DNA of 64,000 nt, from contig OY776121.1 of assembly GCA_963675135.1 (NCBI GenBank), forward strand, positions 80,746,875-80,810,874. Direction: 5' to 3'. The first letter of the stretch is position 1, and the number at the start of each line of letters is the position of its first letter. A program made the translations under genes and the position numbers. Under the pieces are notes generated by a model. It made no database searches and was not told the origin of the DNA. It saw only the letters and a list, made by a program, of their open reading frames with translations. Shown here piece by piece: positions 53,319 to 64,000 of this stretch. This DNA is from Galeopsis tetrahit. Lineage: Eukaryota > Streptophyta > Magnoliopsida > Lamiales > Lamiaceae.

Positions 53319-54405
53319 AGTAGGTAATGTAGGAGTGATTAGTGATATTATATTACTATGATTAATTTATTTAATTTTATAAACATAACTAATTGAAAAT
53401 ATTTATTTGCAAATAAATTTACATATAAATTTTAATGTATTTTAAGAAAAAATGCATGTAAATTGAAAAAAATTTATTTAGCCAAATTTGATTTTAAAAA
53501 ATGCCGTAAATATTTTAAATTAAAAAAAAACTTTTTTTATATAATTTCAACTTGATTTACATATAGACTAATTAACTTGTATTACATAGCTAAATTAATG
53601 AGTAAATTAAAATTTTACCTGCGTTACTCAGTTCATCTTTTATCTGCTTATAACTTGTCATTAAAAAATGCAAAAAATATTTTAAATTGAAAAAACTTTC
53701 CTTATATAATTTCAACTTAATTCACATATAAACTAATTAACTTGTATTACATAGCTAAATTAATGGGTAAATTAAAATCTATACTAATATAATCAAAATG
53801 TAACTCAAATTACAATGTATTTATTTTAATTTATTTATGAACTACCGGAGTATGTTTTTTTAGTTGAATGAATTTAGATATTTATGTATAACTCAAAACT
53901 CAAACTTGTGCTTCTACATAACACAACAAAGTACATTTTTTTAGTTGAATGAATTCAGATTTTTATGTAAAACTCAAATTTGTGCTTCCATAAACATAAC
54001 ACAACAAAAAAGGTTCATGTGAATTCTAATAATGTGATAAATAAAAGAAAGTTAGAAATTGAAAGTTGAAAGTAGTGTAATAAAAAATTGTAGACCTAAT
54101 CATTTTGTACTCATACAAGAGTCCGTTGTTTGGAAAGGAGAGAAAATAAAGAAAAACTAACAGACACTTTTGATATATCCTAAAAAATTATTTGAACAAA
54201 TAAATAGATTAAATACTAAAAAAATTATTAATTAAAATGTAAATAAAACATAGGTTAAAAACTAACCAAGCGATCATTTCAGTCATTATTTCTATACTGA
54301 GTTGATTTTTAAATCAATTTATACTCAAAAATTAAGAAAAATGAGAAACAATAATTCACTTTAATTTTAAATTAGATTCATGAATGACTTACTCATTTGT
54401 CAATT
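53319..54405. other. AT-rich stretch with two local duplications
   Basis: A ~120-bp segment (about 53493-53615) is repeated at 53660-53780 (ttgtattacatagctaaatt in both). An ~85-bp segment (about 53852-53936, ttttttagttgaatgaattt) is repeated directly after. A Helitron-5'-like A|TCTATACTAATATAATC starts at 53778. No gene. Confidence 0.5.
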
Positions 54406-55520
54406 AAATATACAACTCATTATACAAGTTTATTTTATGATAATTATACATTGAACATTCAAATAAAATCATAATTAATAAAACTTGATATTTAGGGATT
54501 TTTTTTTAATTAGCCATCTTGCTAAAATTTAACTCCACAAATTTTGTACTAAAAAAATAAATCAATAATATAAATATCTTTATACTAATCCGTCAATATT
54601 TTCTTGATAAAATTCTTAATTACTATTTAATTTGTTAATCTAAATACTTAATTTGTTATTCTTTAGATTGAGAAATTTTTGCCTAATAATTATAAAATAA
54701 ATAAATGGTCTACCTAAATTAAGGAAAACATAAATTTAGACCAATATTGTACATGGGACACAGGCACATTAATTAATTGAAACAGTGGTTGACCTATAGA
54801 TAAAATAGGTTGAATTAAATATACAACTCATTATACAAATTTATTTTATGATAATAAATTAATAATACATCGAACATTCAAATTAATCATAATTTATTGT
54901 CAGAAGCTGATATTTCGGGTTTCTTGTTTTAATTAGCCATCTTGCTAAAATTACACTTCACAAATTTTGTGCTAAAAAAATATTTATAAATATCTTTGTA
55001 CTAATCGGTCAATATTCTTAATAGAATTCTTGATTACTAATTAATTTGTTATTCTTCTTGTAAAAAAAAAAAAAAAATTGTTATTCTTTAGATTGAGAAA
55101 TTTTTACCTAATAATTATTAAATAAATAAACTGCCTGCTCAAATTAAGAAAGACATAAATTTAGGATAAATTTAAATGTGGGTCACTGACATTAATTAAT
55201 TGAAACAAATAGTTGACCTATAGATAAAATAGGTTGAATTAAATATTAATGTCACTATACAAATTTATTTTATGATAATTATATATGGAACATTCAAATA
55301 AAATGATAATTTATTGGCAAAAGCTGATATTTCGGGTTTCTTATTTTAATTAGCCATCTTGGTAAAATTTGAACTCCACAAAATTTTTTCTAAAAAAAAA
55401 AATTAATTAATAATATAAATATCTATAAATATTTTTGTACTAATTAGTCAATATTTCCTTAATAGAATTCTTGATGAATTAAAACAATAGTTGACCTATA
55501 CATTAAATAGGTTGAAAGGT
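54406..55520 (+). repeat. Three diverged ~415-bp tandem units
   Basis: The phrases ttatacaaatttattttatgataat, gatatttcgggttt, ttaattagccatcttg and gttgacctatagataaaatagg recur in the same order starting near 54406, 54817 and 55243 (periods ~411 and ~424 bp). The third unit is shortened. No coding frame. Confidence 0.7.
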
Positions 55521-56744
55521 TATAAATAAAAAAATGAAAACAATAGGAATAAGAGTAACGGATCAGTGCAGGCACCGGAAGGAGGAGCAGCGGTACGGCG
55601 CGGCGGCAGTGGAATCTGCTTCATCCCAATCTTCACTGTCTATGTAATTTTTTTTTTAATGTCTCTTTGAACATTGAAATGTAATTTATTTGTATTTTAT
55701 TCACCAAAAACAATGCGGAGACGGAATCCTATCTGATTAGCGATTTCTGTTTTCCGATTAGGGATTAAAATGTCATTTAAAAAAAAATGCCGCTTAGTCA
55801 GCAATTTGGCTGTTTAGGTGGCGATTTGTCACTCCTGCCACAATTTTCTTGACAAATTTGATAAAATTTGGGAGGAATTTTTGTAGAGAAGACACGAATT
55901 TCTAAAAACCTGGAAAGAGAAAAATGAAAAAACAAAATGAGAAATTTATGAACATAATTTTATTGGGGAGGAATTTAGTATCCAGTGCATGAATTTCTTG
56001 GCAGATTTGTCTTTTTTTTATTGTTTATACCAGTATAATTTTTTTTATGTATTAACATTAATCTAAGTTTTAGTCAATCCATGTAAAATTAAGAATTATA
56101 CATAAAATACTCAATAAGATCTTATTAACATTTGCACAAAATAAAAATTCACCGGTTAATGTTAGTACACTACTTCGTTTAATAAAATCACAAATTGATT
56201 TATTAAAATATGCCCAAAATACAATAGATTAAAATTTACAAATAATGTTGAAGATTTGTTCAACAAACCTTCAAATAACACTAACATCTCAGCCTTTCAA
56301 AAAAAAAAAAAAACACTAACATCTCAACAAATCTTCAATTTTTGACAAATAAAATCTTAAAAAACTCTGATAAATTTTCAAGCTTTGACAACTACTAAAC
56401 TACATATCTAAATGAAATTAAATACGGAGTACAAAAATACAGAATATAAAAAATTATCTTTAAAACAATACATCATCATAAAAAGAAAAACAACAACAAT
56501 ACTAACTACATAAGAACCATACAAAAGAGAGAGAAAAGATTTGATGAGAATGACAAATAGAAATGACGAATTTATAGAGAAGAAAAGAAAAACGTTACAA
56601 ATTTTAAGAAATTGATCTGAAGGACACAATTCAATCTACAAATATCAACGGTTCAGATTAAAAGTGATAAATGAAAACCATTAATTACAAATAATAAATT
56701 AGACTTACCATATTTATACAGAAGACCAAATGAACGGTCAAGAT
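55521..56744. other. AT-rich sequence with a small GC-rich island
   Basis: 55555-55640 is GC-rich (ggcaccggaaggaggagcag, ggcgcggcggcag) and looks like the start of a host exon, but no frame is recognisable. The rest is AT-rich. Confidence 0.4.
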
Positions 56745-56831
56745 CAAGATGAAGAAAAGTGATCAACGGCCAATGTGTTTTCCCGCCTAAATTAAAAAAG
56801 GGAATATGTAGGTGTATTATATTAGTATAGA
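56745..56831 (-). repeat. Helitron-5'-like terminal segment 2 at the block's right edge
   Basis: On the minus strand: TCTATACTAATATAATACACC and the segment shared with 52370-52456. It ends exactly where copy 3 of the duplication begins. Confidence 0.35.
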
Positions 56832-56990
56832 TTAATATATAGCTAGCTAGATTGAAACAATTTTTTTTGTCACTTAATTGCATTATTTTACTACGACACT
56901 TTACAAGAATAATTTGTGCTAAATTAAAAAATATTATAGAAACACATGTTTGCAATACATAAATTAATTTTATGGTTACTGTTTTTATAA

Positions 56991-59022
56991 GGGATTATAT
57001 TTTTTTTAGTCCATTAAGTTACCACGATTTTGAATTTAGTCCATCAGATTACCACTTTTTGAATTTAGTCCACTAAGTTTCGATTTATTTTGATTTTGGT
57101 CCAATTACCTGCTATAGCAGGTTTAACAAGTCATTTTTTAAAACACACCCCATAAAATGTTATACACACCCCAAATGTTAAACACACCACACTAAAATTT
57201 AAAAATGGTTTTTTATTACTATACACACCCCAATTCTTTCCTATTTAATAAATTGGCAAAAATAATTAAATTAAAAAAAAATTCAAATTAATATGAAAAA
57301 TATAAATAAAACCTATAAAAAATCGCCTAAATCTTCAAAAATTAAACAAACTAAAAAAATTAATTAATTTAATTAGTTTTGAAGATTTTGTTGATTTTCT
57401 ACTATTTTTAAATTTTATTTAGCCTTATTTTTGATGTTTTTTATAAAATTTAGAACACAAATAAAACATTAATAAAGTAATGGAGTTTTAAGTTTATTTT
57501 ATTTTCCTTTTTAATATTTCTTTTATATTATATAAACATAATAACACACCATAAATATTATATACACTACAAATGTTAAACTCAAAAATTCAAAAATCAA
57601 ATATATTTAAATAAAATCATAAACATATTTAATAAATTGTCAAAAATAATTTAATTAAAAAATAATAATTTAAATTAACATGAAAAATATAAATAAAACC
57701 TATAAAAAATACCTAAATCTTCAAATTTTTAATAAAGATAAAAAATTTATTAATTTAATTAGTTTTAAAATTTTAGTTGATTTTTAATACTTTTAAAAAA
57801 ATTATTTTTATTAAATTTTATAATTTTTTTCAAGTTGATTTTTTTAAAATTTATTTAAAATCTTCAAAAATAGTAAAAAATCAACTAAATTTTCAAAATT
57901 AATAAATTTTTTAGCTTTTTTTAATTTTTTTAATTTTGGTTATTTTTTATAGGTTTTATTTAAATTTTTATTTTTTTAATTAAATTATTTTTAGCAATTT
58001 ATTAAATATGAAAGAATTGGGGTGTGTATTGTAACAAAAAAAAAGGAAATATTTAAAAATAATTTAATTATTGCTATAAAAAATTAAATTAAAAAAAGTA
58101 AGAATTCAAATTAATATAAAAAATCACCAAAATCTTCAAAAATTAAACAAAATAAAAATCAACTTGAAAAATTAAACAAAGATTAAATAGGAAAGAATTG
58201 AAGATTTAGTTGATTTTTTTACTATTTTTGAATATTTTTAATAAATTTTAAAAAATCAACTTGAAAAAATTATTAAATTAAATAAAAATAAAAATCTTTG
58301 AAAGTATTAAAAAAATCAACTAAAATTTTAAAACTAATTAAATTAATTAATTTTTTAGCTGTATTAAAATTTTGAAGATTTAGATATTTTTTATAGTTTT
58401 TATTTATATTTTTCATGTTAATTTGAATTCTTACTTTTTTAATTAAATAATATTTATGGGGTTATTAGGTTCATATAATATAAAAAAATATTTAAAAGGA
58501 AAATAAAATAAAATAAAATAAATTTAAAACTCCATTACTTTATTAATGTTTTATTTGCGTTCTAATTTTTATAAAAAACGTCGAAAATAAGGTTAAATAA
58601 AATTTAAAAATAGTAGAAAATCAACTGAATCTTCAAAACTAATTAAATTAATTAATTTTTTTAGCTTTCTTTAATTTTTGAAGATTTAGGCGATTTTTGT
58701 AGGTTTTATTTATATTTTTCATATTAATTTGATTTTTTTAAATTTAATTATTTTTGAAAATTTATTAAATAGGAAAGAATTGGAGTGTGTATAGTAATAA
58801 AAAATAATTTTTAAATTTTAGTGTGGTGTGTTTAACATTTGGGGTGTGTATAACATTTTATGGGGGTGTGTTTTATAAAATGACCTGTTAAACCTGCTAT
58901 AGCAGGTAACTGGACCAAAATCAAAATAAATCGAAACTTAGTGGACTAAATTCAAAAAGTGGTAATCTGATGGACTAAATTCAAAATCGTGGTAACTTAA
59001 TGCACTAAAAAAATATAATCCC
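56991..59022. mobile_element. Foldback MULE-type element 3
   Basis: 2032 bp, ends GGGATTATATTTTTTTTAGT and inverted ATATAATCCC, flanked by the 9-bp duplication tttttataa (56982-56990, 59023-59031). Copy 1 has the empty site ctgtttttataataacac near 26412. Nearly the whole element is one inverted repeat: arms share acctgctatagcaggt, cacaccccataaaatgttat and gggtgtgt-type phrases. It has no transposase, so it depends on an element elsewhere. Confidence 0.9.
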
Positions 59023-59067
59023 TTTTTATAATAACACAAATTGCATGCTCTTGTAATAACATATTTT

Positions 59068-59183
59068 GACAAAGTTGAATAGCTCAGGTGGTTAGAGCAT
59101 CACTACCTAGGCTTTAGATCTTGGGTTCGAGTTATGGGGAGGGGAAAATAGATGGTTTTTTAATGTAATTCAAAAAAAAAAAA
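59068..59183 (+). mobile_element. tRNA-derived SINE with 16-bp TSD
   Basis: 116 bp: gacaaagttgaatagctcag start, box A TAGCTCAGGTGG, box B GGTTCGAGTT, A-rich tail. Flanked by the perfect 16-bp duplication tgtaataacatatttt (59052-59067, 59184-59199). Copies 1 and 2 have the empty site. Same family as 28723-29041. Confidence 0.92.
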
Positions 59184-59199
59184 TGTAATAACATATTTT

Positions 59200-60517
59200 T
59201 GATCAAGCAACTCGCGAATTCGTAAAAAAAAAAATCAAGTGTCCTTAAAATAACACAAATTGTCCTTATAGACTTATAGTAACATAACTTACTATTTATA
59301 ATTTTTTCGAACGACTCGAAAATGAATTTACGACCCACAAATTTTTAAATGTTGCTTTAGTTAATTAAATATATTTCAAAGTAAAATATTTTATACAAGT
59401 ATGGTACGTTCATCTTAATTTGAATAATTTTTTTCCTTAACATTTTAATTATTTTGAAGTAATAATATAAAATTTGATGATGAATAAAATTCCACGGCAT
59501 GTATAAAATCACTTTTAACACTTTAGTATTAGAAACTCACTAATCGTATTTTATAAATCACAAGTGTTGCGGTTAATTAAATAGTCAACATTCAATTTCT
59601 GAAGGCCGCTGCACTAAGTTTAAGTTGAAGTGTGCCAAAAATTTTCCCTAAATGCAACAATTTTGACATCTTATCTTAATTCTATATATTTGCAAACTGA
59701 CACATCACAACCACACCTACTCTACCGGCCTGTCACCATTTCAAAAATCTCTTTTTACTCGATTTTCCTCCTTTTTATTTTAATCTAATCCGTTCATTTA
59801 AAACTATTAATCTTAACCGTTGGATCTTAATTTTATCTCCTATATAATATCACCTTCTTTTGTTCATTTTTCTCAATCCACACAATTTCTGCTTATTTAT
59901 AAGTTGTAATGGAAAATTCACGTTTCTTTTTGTTGCTATTGAAACATTCACATTTCTTTTTAGTTGTAGATCTGTAATGAAACATTTACGTTTCTTTCTG
60001 TATATTCAATTTTGTATCATTGCAGATCTGCGATTTTAACAATACATACACGCACATATATTATATTTACATGACGTTCATGTCGTGCGCAATTCTGCAA
60101 ATTGAAAAGCCTTCTTTTAAAAGGCAAACAACTCTTGATAAAACTAACTGCATTAAGTCTCGCCCTTCATCGTTTTTTTTTTCTTTTCGGATTGCTAATG
60201 AGAAAATCGTATAAATAAAATAACACCGCAAATTTGCAGATCTCCACGAATAAATTCCTCCAAATACTTTTTTATATTTCTTTCCTATTTTTATATTAGC
60301 AAGATCGTACACAATATTTTAATTGTTTAAAATTTCTTCAAAGACATTCCAAAATATGGAGTATATAATTGAGAAAATCAATTTAATTTTTTTTAAATCA
60401 ATAAAATCGAAATTTGGTCAAGATTAATTGTGCAATCTACATCTCTTTATTGAAAAAATATGATATGCGTACCCTAAGGATATGATAATAAAAAATTATT
60501 AATTTCAGTATATATTA
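59200..60517. other. AT-rich non-coding sequence, copy 3
   Basis: Counterpart of copy 1 26466-27988 without the Stowaway. No gene; contains the same cgtttctttttgttg repeats. Confidence 0.5.
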
Positions 60518-60779
60518 CTCCCTTCGTTCATGAAAAGTAGTCCCATTAGTCTTATATTCTTTGTCCACCAAATGTAGTCTCATACAATTTATGAAAACTA
60601 TCACCCTTCAACCATCACTTAATTACTCAATTTGCCATCAACTTTATTCATAAATAATCACTTTATTCACAATGGACCTCACAATATCCTATAATACCCT
60701 TACTTTATCTACTTTATTTACATTTTTCTTAAAATTTGTGCCCACCTTCCATGGGACTACTTTTGGTTGATGGAAGGAG
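60518..60779. mobile_element. Diverged Stowaway-type MITE (copy 3)
   Basis: Counterpart of 27989-28250, TA-flanked, right end decayed to ggaaggag. Confidence 0.78.
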
Positions 60780-61927
60780 TAAAATTTATTTAAACAAATC
60801 TTAATATCGATCATATAATAGTCTGTATTCTATTCATGTATTCAATTCATGTATTCTATTCATCTATGTATTAAAAAAATAAATAAATTCAAATTTGGTT
60901 GATTGACTAATTTTAAAACAGGTGTGAAGAATTCAATTTTGACAGATTTTAATTATGGTCAATAAATTTATGACCATGGTTAAACAAATTTTATTGACAT
61001 AAACTGACTCAATATTATATTTATGGTATTAACTTAAAAAATTATTAATAGATATTAATCGACTAATCATTACTAATTATATGTCAAATTAATTAATAAA
61101 AATTAATTTTCACTTAATTGAAAATCAATTTTGAATTTTCTTATATTAAGTAAAATAGTTGACTAATGCACATGTCAATCACTATATATTAAAAATAGCA
61201 AAAATATGCAACAAAGTGACTATTGTCCAAGTGGATACAACAGTGTGATATAATTTTAGTATTACAACTTTTTTTTCGAAACCTTGTAACCAACTTTTTT
61301 TTATTCAGTAATTTTAGTATTACAATTTTTTTTAACTCAGTAATTTTAGTATTCAGTAATTTCAGCAACAAAATTACCACTTTTTAATAATAATAATTAC
61401 CACTTTTCAACAATAATAGTTACACTTTTCGGTAACAAAACTACCACTTTTCAATTACCATTTTTCAGTAAAAAAATTCCATTTTTCAATAAAAAAAGAA
61501 CTACATTTTTCATTAACAAAATTACCACTTTTCAATAAGAAATAACTACACTTTTCTTTAATTTGAAAATCAAAAATTAAAACTACACATTTTAGTAACA
61601 AAATTACCAGTTTTCAATAAGATAGGACTACACCTTTCAATAACAAAATTACAACTTTTCAAAAATTTACTTAGTAACACACTTTAATTTGAAAATCAAG
61701 AACTAAAATCCCACCACTGAAAACTCGTTTGATTAGTCATATCATCAGAATCAAGTCCCCCAAATCATTACAACAACTTATTGTATACCAACCAAACCGA
61801 TCATCAATAAGCAAGTGGTTTATAAAGTCACATATGTATATTCACAACCCTCTCTATATATATTCATCACAGAAAATAACTAAAACCTTGCAACTATAAT
61901 TATTTGTTTGACAGAAATTAATTGAAG
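60780..61927. other. AT-rich sequence with minisatellite, copy 3
   Basis: Matches copy 1 28251-29701 without the SINE. The ~24-bp minisatellite (61330-61680) has one fewer and one altered unit. A possible TATA stretch lies near 61853. Confidence 0.5.
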
Positions 61928-62281
61928 ATGGGAGTAGAAAGAACATTTGATTGCATATCTGATCTTCTAAGCAGCACTAGAAAGAAGAAGAGTTAGCAGC
62001 CCAGAATCGTTGATCTCAAAGTCAGTCAGAATGGATTGTGTCAAGCTTTTGAATCAGTAAAGATGCTTCTAAATCCGGACGCTACCACCAATAATTCATC
62101 ATCTACCATGTCGGTGGCGACGTCGTGCAACAATTGTGGGTTGGAGGAGCCGCGGCTGCTCCACCAGGTCCGCCACCGCGAAGTCTTCCGCCACCTGTAT
62201 ACATCATGCGTCCTCCGCCTCCATCCGCAATCCTTCTGTCGAAGACGAATCGATGGAGAAGAGGCTAGAGAGATAAATTAG
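61928..62281 (+). pseudogene. Decayed small protein gene, copy 3
   Basis: Same frame as copy 1 with the same TAG after STRKKKS, but the second stop of copy 1 is a Gln codon here and the frame runs on to 62281, giving an 81-codon open stretch with the Cys-X2-Cys (SCNNCG) and YTSCVLRLHPQSFC motifs. The shared first stop predates the duplication, unless it lies in an intron or the real product starts downstream. No identity is proposed beyond a possible HIPP-like start and zinc-binding-like tail. Confidence 0.4.
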
Positions 62282-62309
62282 GGTTTCACAGATAAGGGTA
62301 AGATAAATA

Positions 62310-62463
62310 CTCCCTCCGCCCGCCTATAAGTTTTCCATTTTACCATTTTGGTCCGTCCGTCTATAAGTTTCACATACCTTTTTTGGTAAGTATTTTTTCT
62401 TACACTTCACTTTACATCTTACTTTTTCTCTCTATGTCCCTCCTCTCTCAATCACATCACTTG
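62310..62463. mobile_element. Stowaway-type MITE truncated by element E
   Basis: Starts CTCCCTCCGCCCGCC after TA and matches 30084-30237; the remainder lies beyond the LTR insertion at 62464. Confidence 0.85.
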
Positions 62464-64000
62464 TGTTGGTCCTGAAAGGAGTAGATAACAAGTGTATGGG
62501 GGGGGGGGGAATACACTTGTATGCAATTCTTTTTGAACTTTGATCAAACCAGAACTCAGCAAGGTTGTCTTGGACAACTCTGCTGAAGATGATTAACTCT
62601 TCTAAGATAATCAATCCACTAAGTACTATTGAGTACTTAGTTGAATAACTATCTAGGGGAGTTATATGTGCGGAATAGTGGTTGGCCCTTTAAGTTTAGA
62701 CTCCTTTAATTTCTGAAATCACTTAGTCAATGTAAAACAGTCCAGTTAAGCTTCAGGGAAGTTGTCCAAAACCGTTTTGCACAGTCTTTGAATGTGTATC
62801 TTTGAAAGATCAGTTTTGTGTGCAGTGTTGAGTGAATGTAAGTACTTGTAAAGTAAATCAACACAAGAGTTTATAGTGGTTCAGAGACTCAAGCTCCTAC
62901 ATCCACTTTCCCTGATTTAACAGGATAATTCCTTCACTCTTGGAATTAACTTGTTTTATAGTGCCAAGGTGCACTTGATCAAGAACACCACTCCTTGGTG
63001 AATTGATCCCTAGGATGTCTAGAGTCCTAGTACCCTCTTCTCAACTCAGAACTGAACTGTTCTTCTCTCAACAGTCAGTTCCTACCACTTCTACTACTAC
63101 AACCTTCTCACTTTCACTCTTGAAAGATATGAGGATTGAAGTAAGGTTCCAACTAATGAGATATCCTTTACAATGAAGATCAGTGTATAAGGATAGGATA
63201 TCTCTCTAAGCTTGTGTATGGATATACAATTTGGTTCAGCTTAGAAGAAGTGTTTGAAGACTAAGATAGTCTTTGAAAGCTTTGAAAGCACTCTAGCTTG
63301 TAAGAACTTTGAGCTTAGTTGGATTGTGTTGAGGTGCTGGTTGAGGTGCTTTCAAATGGTCTTCACACTTCTGTATTTATAGACAAAATGAAGGATTTGC
63401 CCGTTGGAGAGGCAGCCCCAAATTGCTATAAATGTCTTCCTTGAGTTCTTCAAACTGGAAGACAGATTCTTGATAGTGACATGTCCTCATTTGGGTAATA
63501 AACGGCTGTAACAGTTTTGTCTTCATTCTGCAGCACTTTTCCCAATGTTTGACTTCTTGTTAGGACTTGGACATGGCTTCTGAAGGTTGATCCAATGATA
63601 GGACAACATTCCTTATCATCTGGACAACTCTCCTTATCACTATCAGCAGTTTTGCTTTTCAGCATGGTTGGCTTGCTCTTCTTCAGATGACTTGGCTCTT
63701 TCCCTTTATTCCTCTTGTGTATGGTCTTAGCTCATTCCTTTGAGGACCTTTAGGGACTGGTTGTCTCAATCTCTTCAGCATAGTTGATCTTAGGCTTTCA
63801 GAGCACTTGATCTTGGTCAATTTAGCTGAGACAACTCCTCTGGACAACTCTCCTGATCAGCATGATTGGTCTTTTTGCATCAGAGCACTTTATACTTTAG
63901 AGTTGGCTTATCTGGACAACTCTCCTGACCAAAACCTTTGAGTAGTCTTGTCCTTTTGAGCTAGGTAGGTTTGTTCTTGCATATGGCTAGCTTCTTTGGA
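62464..64000 (-). repeat. Element E: minus-strand Sirevirus LTR (element C family)
   Basis: From TGTTGGTCCTGAAAGG (the reverse of the element C LTR end) it follows the reverse complement of 22043-23857 to the window edge, with clear but modest divergence. TATA box on the minus strand at 63374-63381; terminal hairpin with stems 62488-62497 and 62511-62520 around 12 bases of G/C. The likely target duplicate is acttg (62459-62463). Because the right end is off-window I cannot say whether it is a solo LTR or a full element. Confidence 0.92.
63374..63381 (-). promoter_or_regulatory. TATA box of element E LTR
   Basis: TATAAATA on the minus strand at the same place as in element C. Confidence 0.55.

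Larger units (their letters stand above)
56831..62463 (+). repeat. Segmental duplication, copy 3 (right part)
   Basis: Matches 26262-30237 of copy 1 apart from a MULE (56991-59022), a SINE (59068-59183), the missing Stowaway (near 59690) and the missing SINE (near 61243). Together with 45335-47987 it makes a second complete copy. It is cut at 62464 by the element E LTR. Confidence 0.92.

Noticed and set aside
53782..56831. Single 3-kb transposon with TCTATACTAATATAAT inverted ends
   Set aside because: Only about 16 bases match between the ends and the flanks show no target duplication; two opposite Helitron-like 5' ends are as likely.

Overview
The window is nuclear DNA of a flowering plant, probably a eudicot. 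It is AT-rich, its reading frames are almost all retrotransposon proteins, and it carries Stowaway-, Tourist-, Emigrant-, hAT-, MULE-, Helitron- and SINE-type repeats plus intron-containing plant gene pieces. There are no bacterial features. I cannot name the species.

Left third (1-23857): a nest of Sirevirus-type Ty1/copia LTR retrotransposons. Element A (1-7909, plus) has the end of pol, a 1249-codon envelope-position ORF and a complete 3' LTR. It sits inside an LTR remnant of element B (7910-8198, plus), which sits inside a minus-strand LTR of element D (8199-9279), which sits inside the 5' LTR of element C. Element C (9280-23857) has a 5' LTR remnant, PBS, gag, protease-integrase-RT-RNase H, a 1618-codon envelope-position ORF, PPT and complete 3' LTR. 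Its LTRs are almost identical, so it is young, yet gag-pol carries two in-frame stops.

Middle (23858-45334): the first copy of a segmental duplication (23858-30237), a small Helitron with both ends (31314-31685), the only plausible intact host gene (32657-33607, DUF295/KIB1-4 beta-propeller protein), then a 9.07 kb block bounded by Emigrant/pogo-like ends and TA dinucleotides (34732-43804). That block holds exon-intron pieces of three unrelated host genes (MORC ATPase, ubiquitin E2, LIM protein), a head-to-tail array of ~600-bp Helitron-like units and a foldback MULE. MITEs, one nested in another, fill 43993-45138.

Right third (45335-64000): a second copy of the duplicated segment, split into 45335-47987 and 56831-62463 by an 8.8 kb block, with a 247-bp piece present on both sides. 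The block contains a foldback MULE, an hAT MITE and tandem repeats. The right-hand piece contains another foldback MULE (9-bp TSD), a SINE (16-bp TSD) and a decayed small gene, and is cut at 62464 by a minus-strand Sirevirus LTR (element E) of the C family that runs off the window.

The duplicated copies act as empty-site controls: by comparing them, the exact ends and target duplications of several insertions can be read from this window alone.
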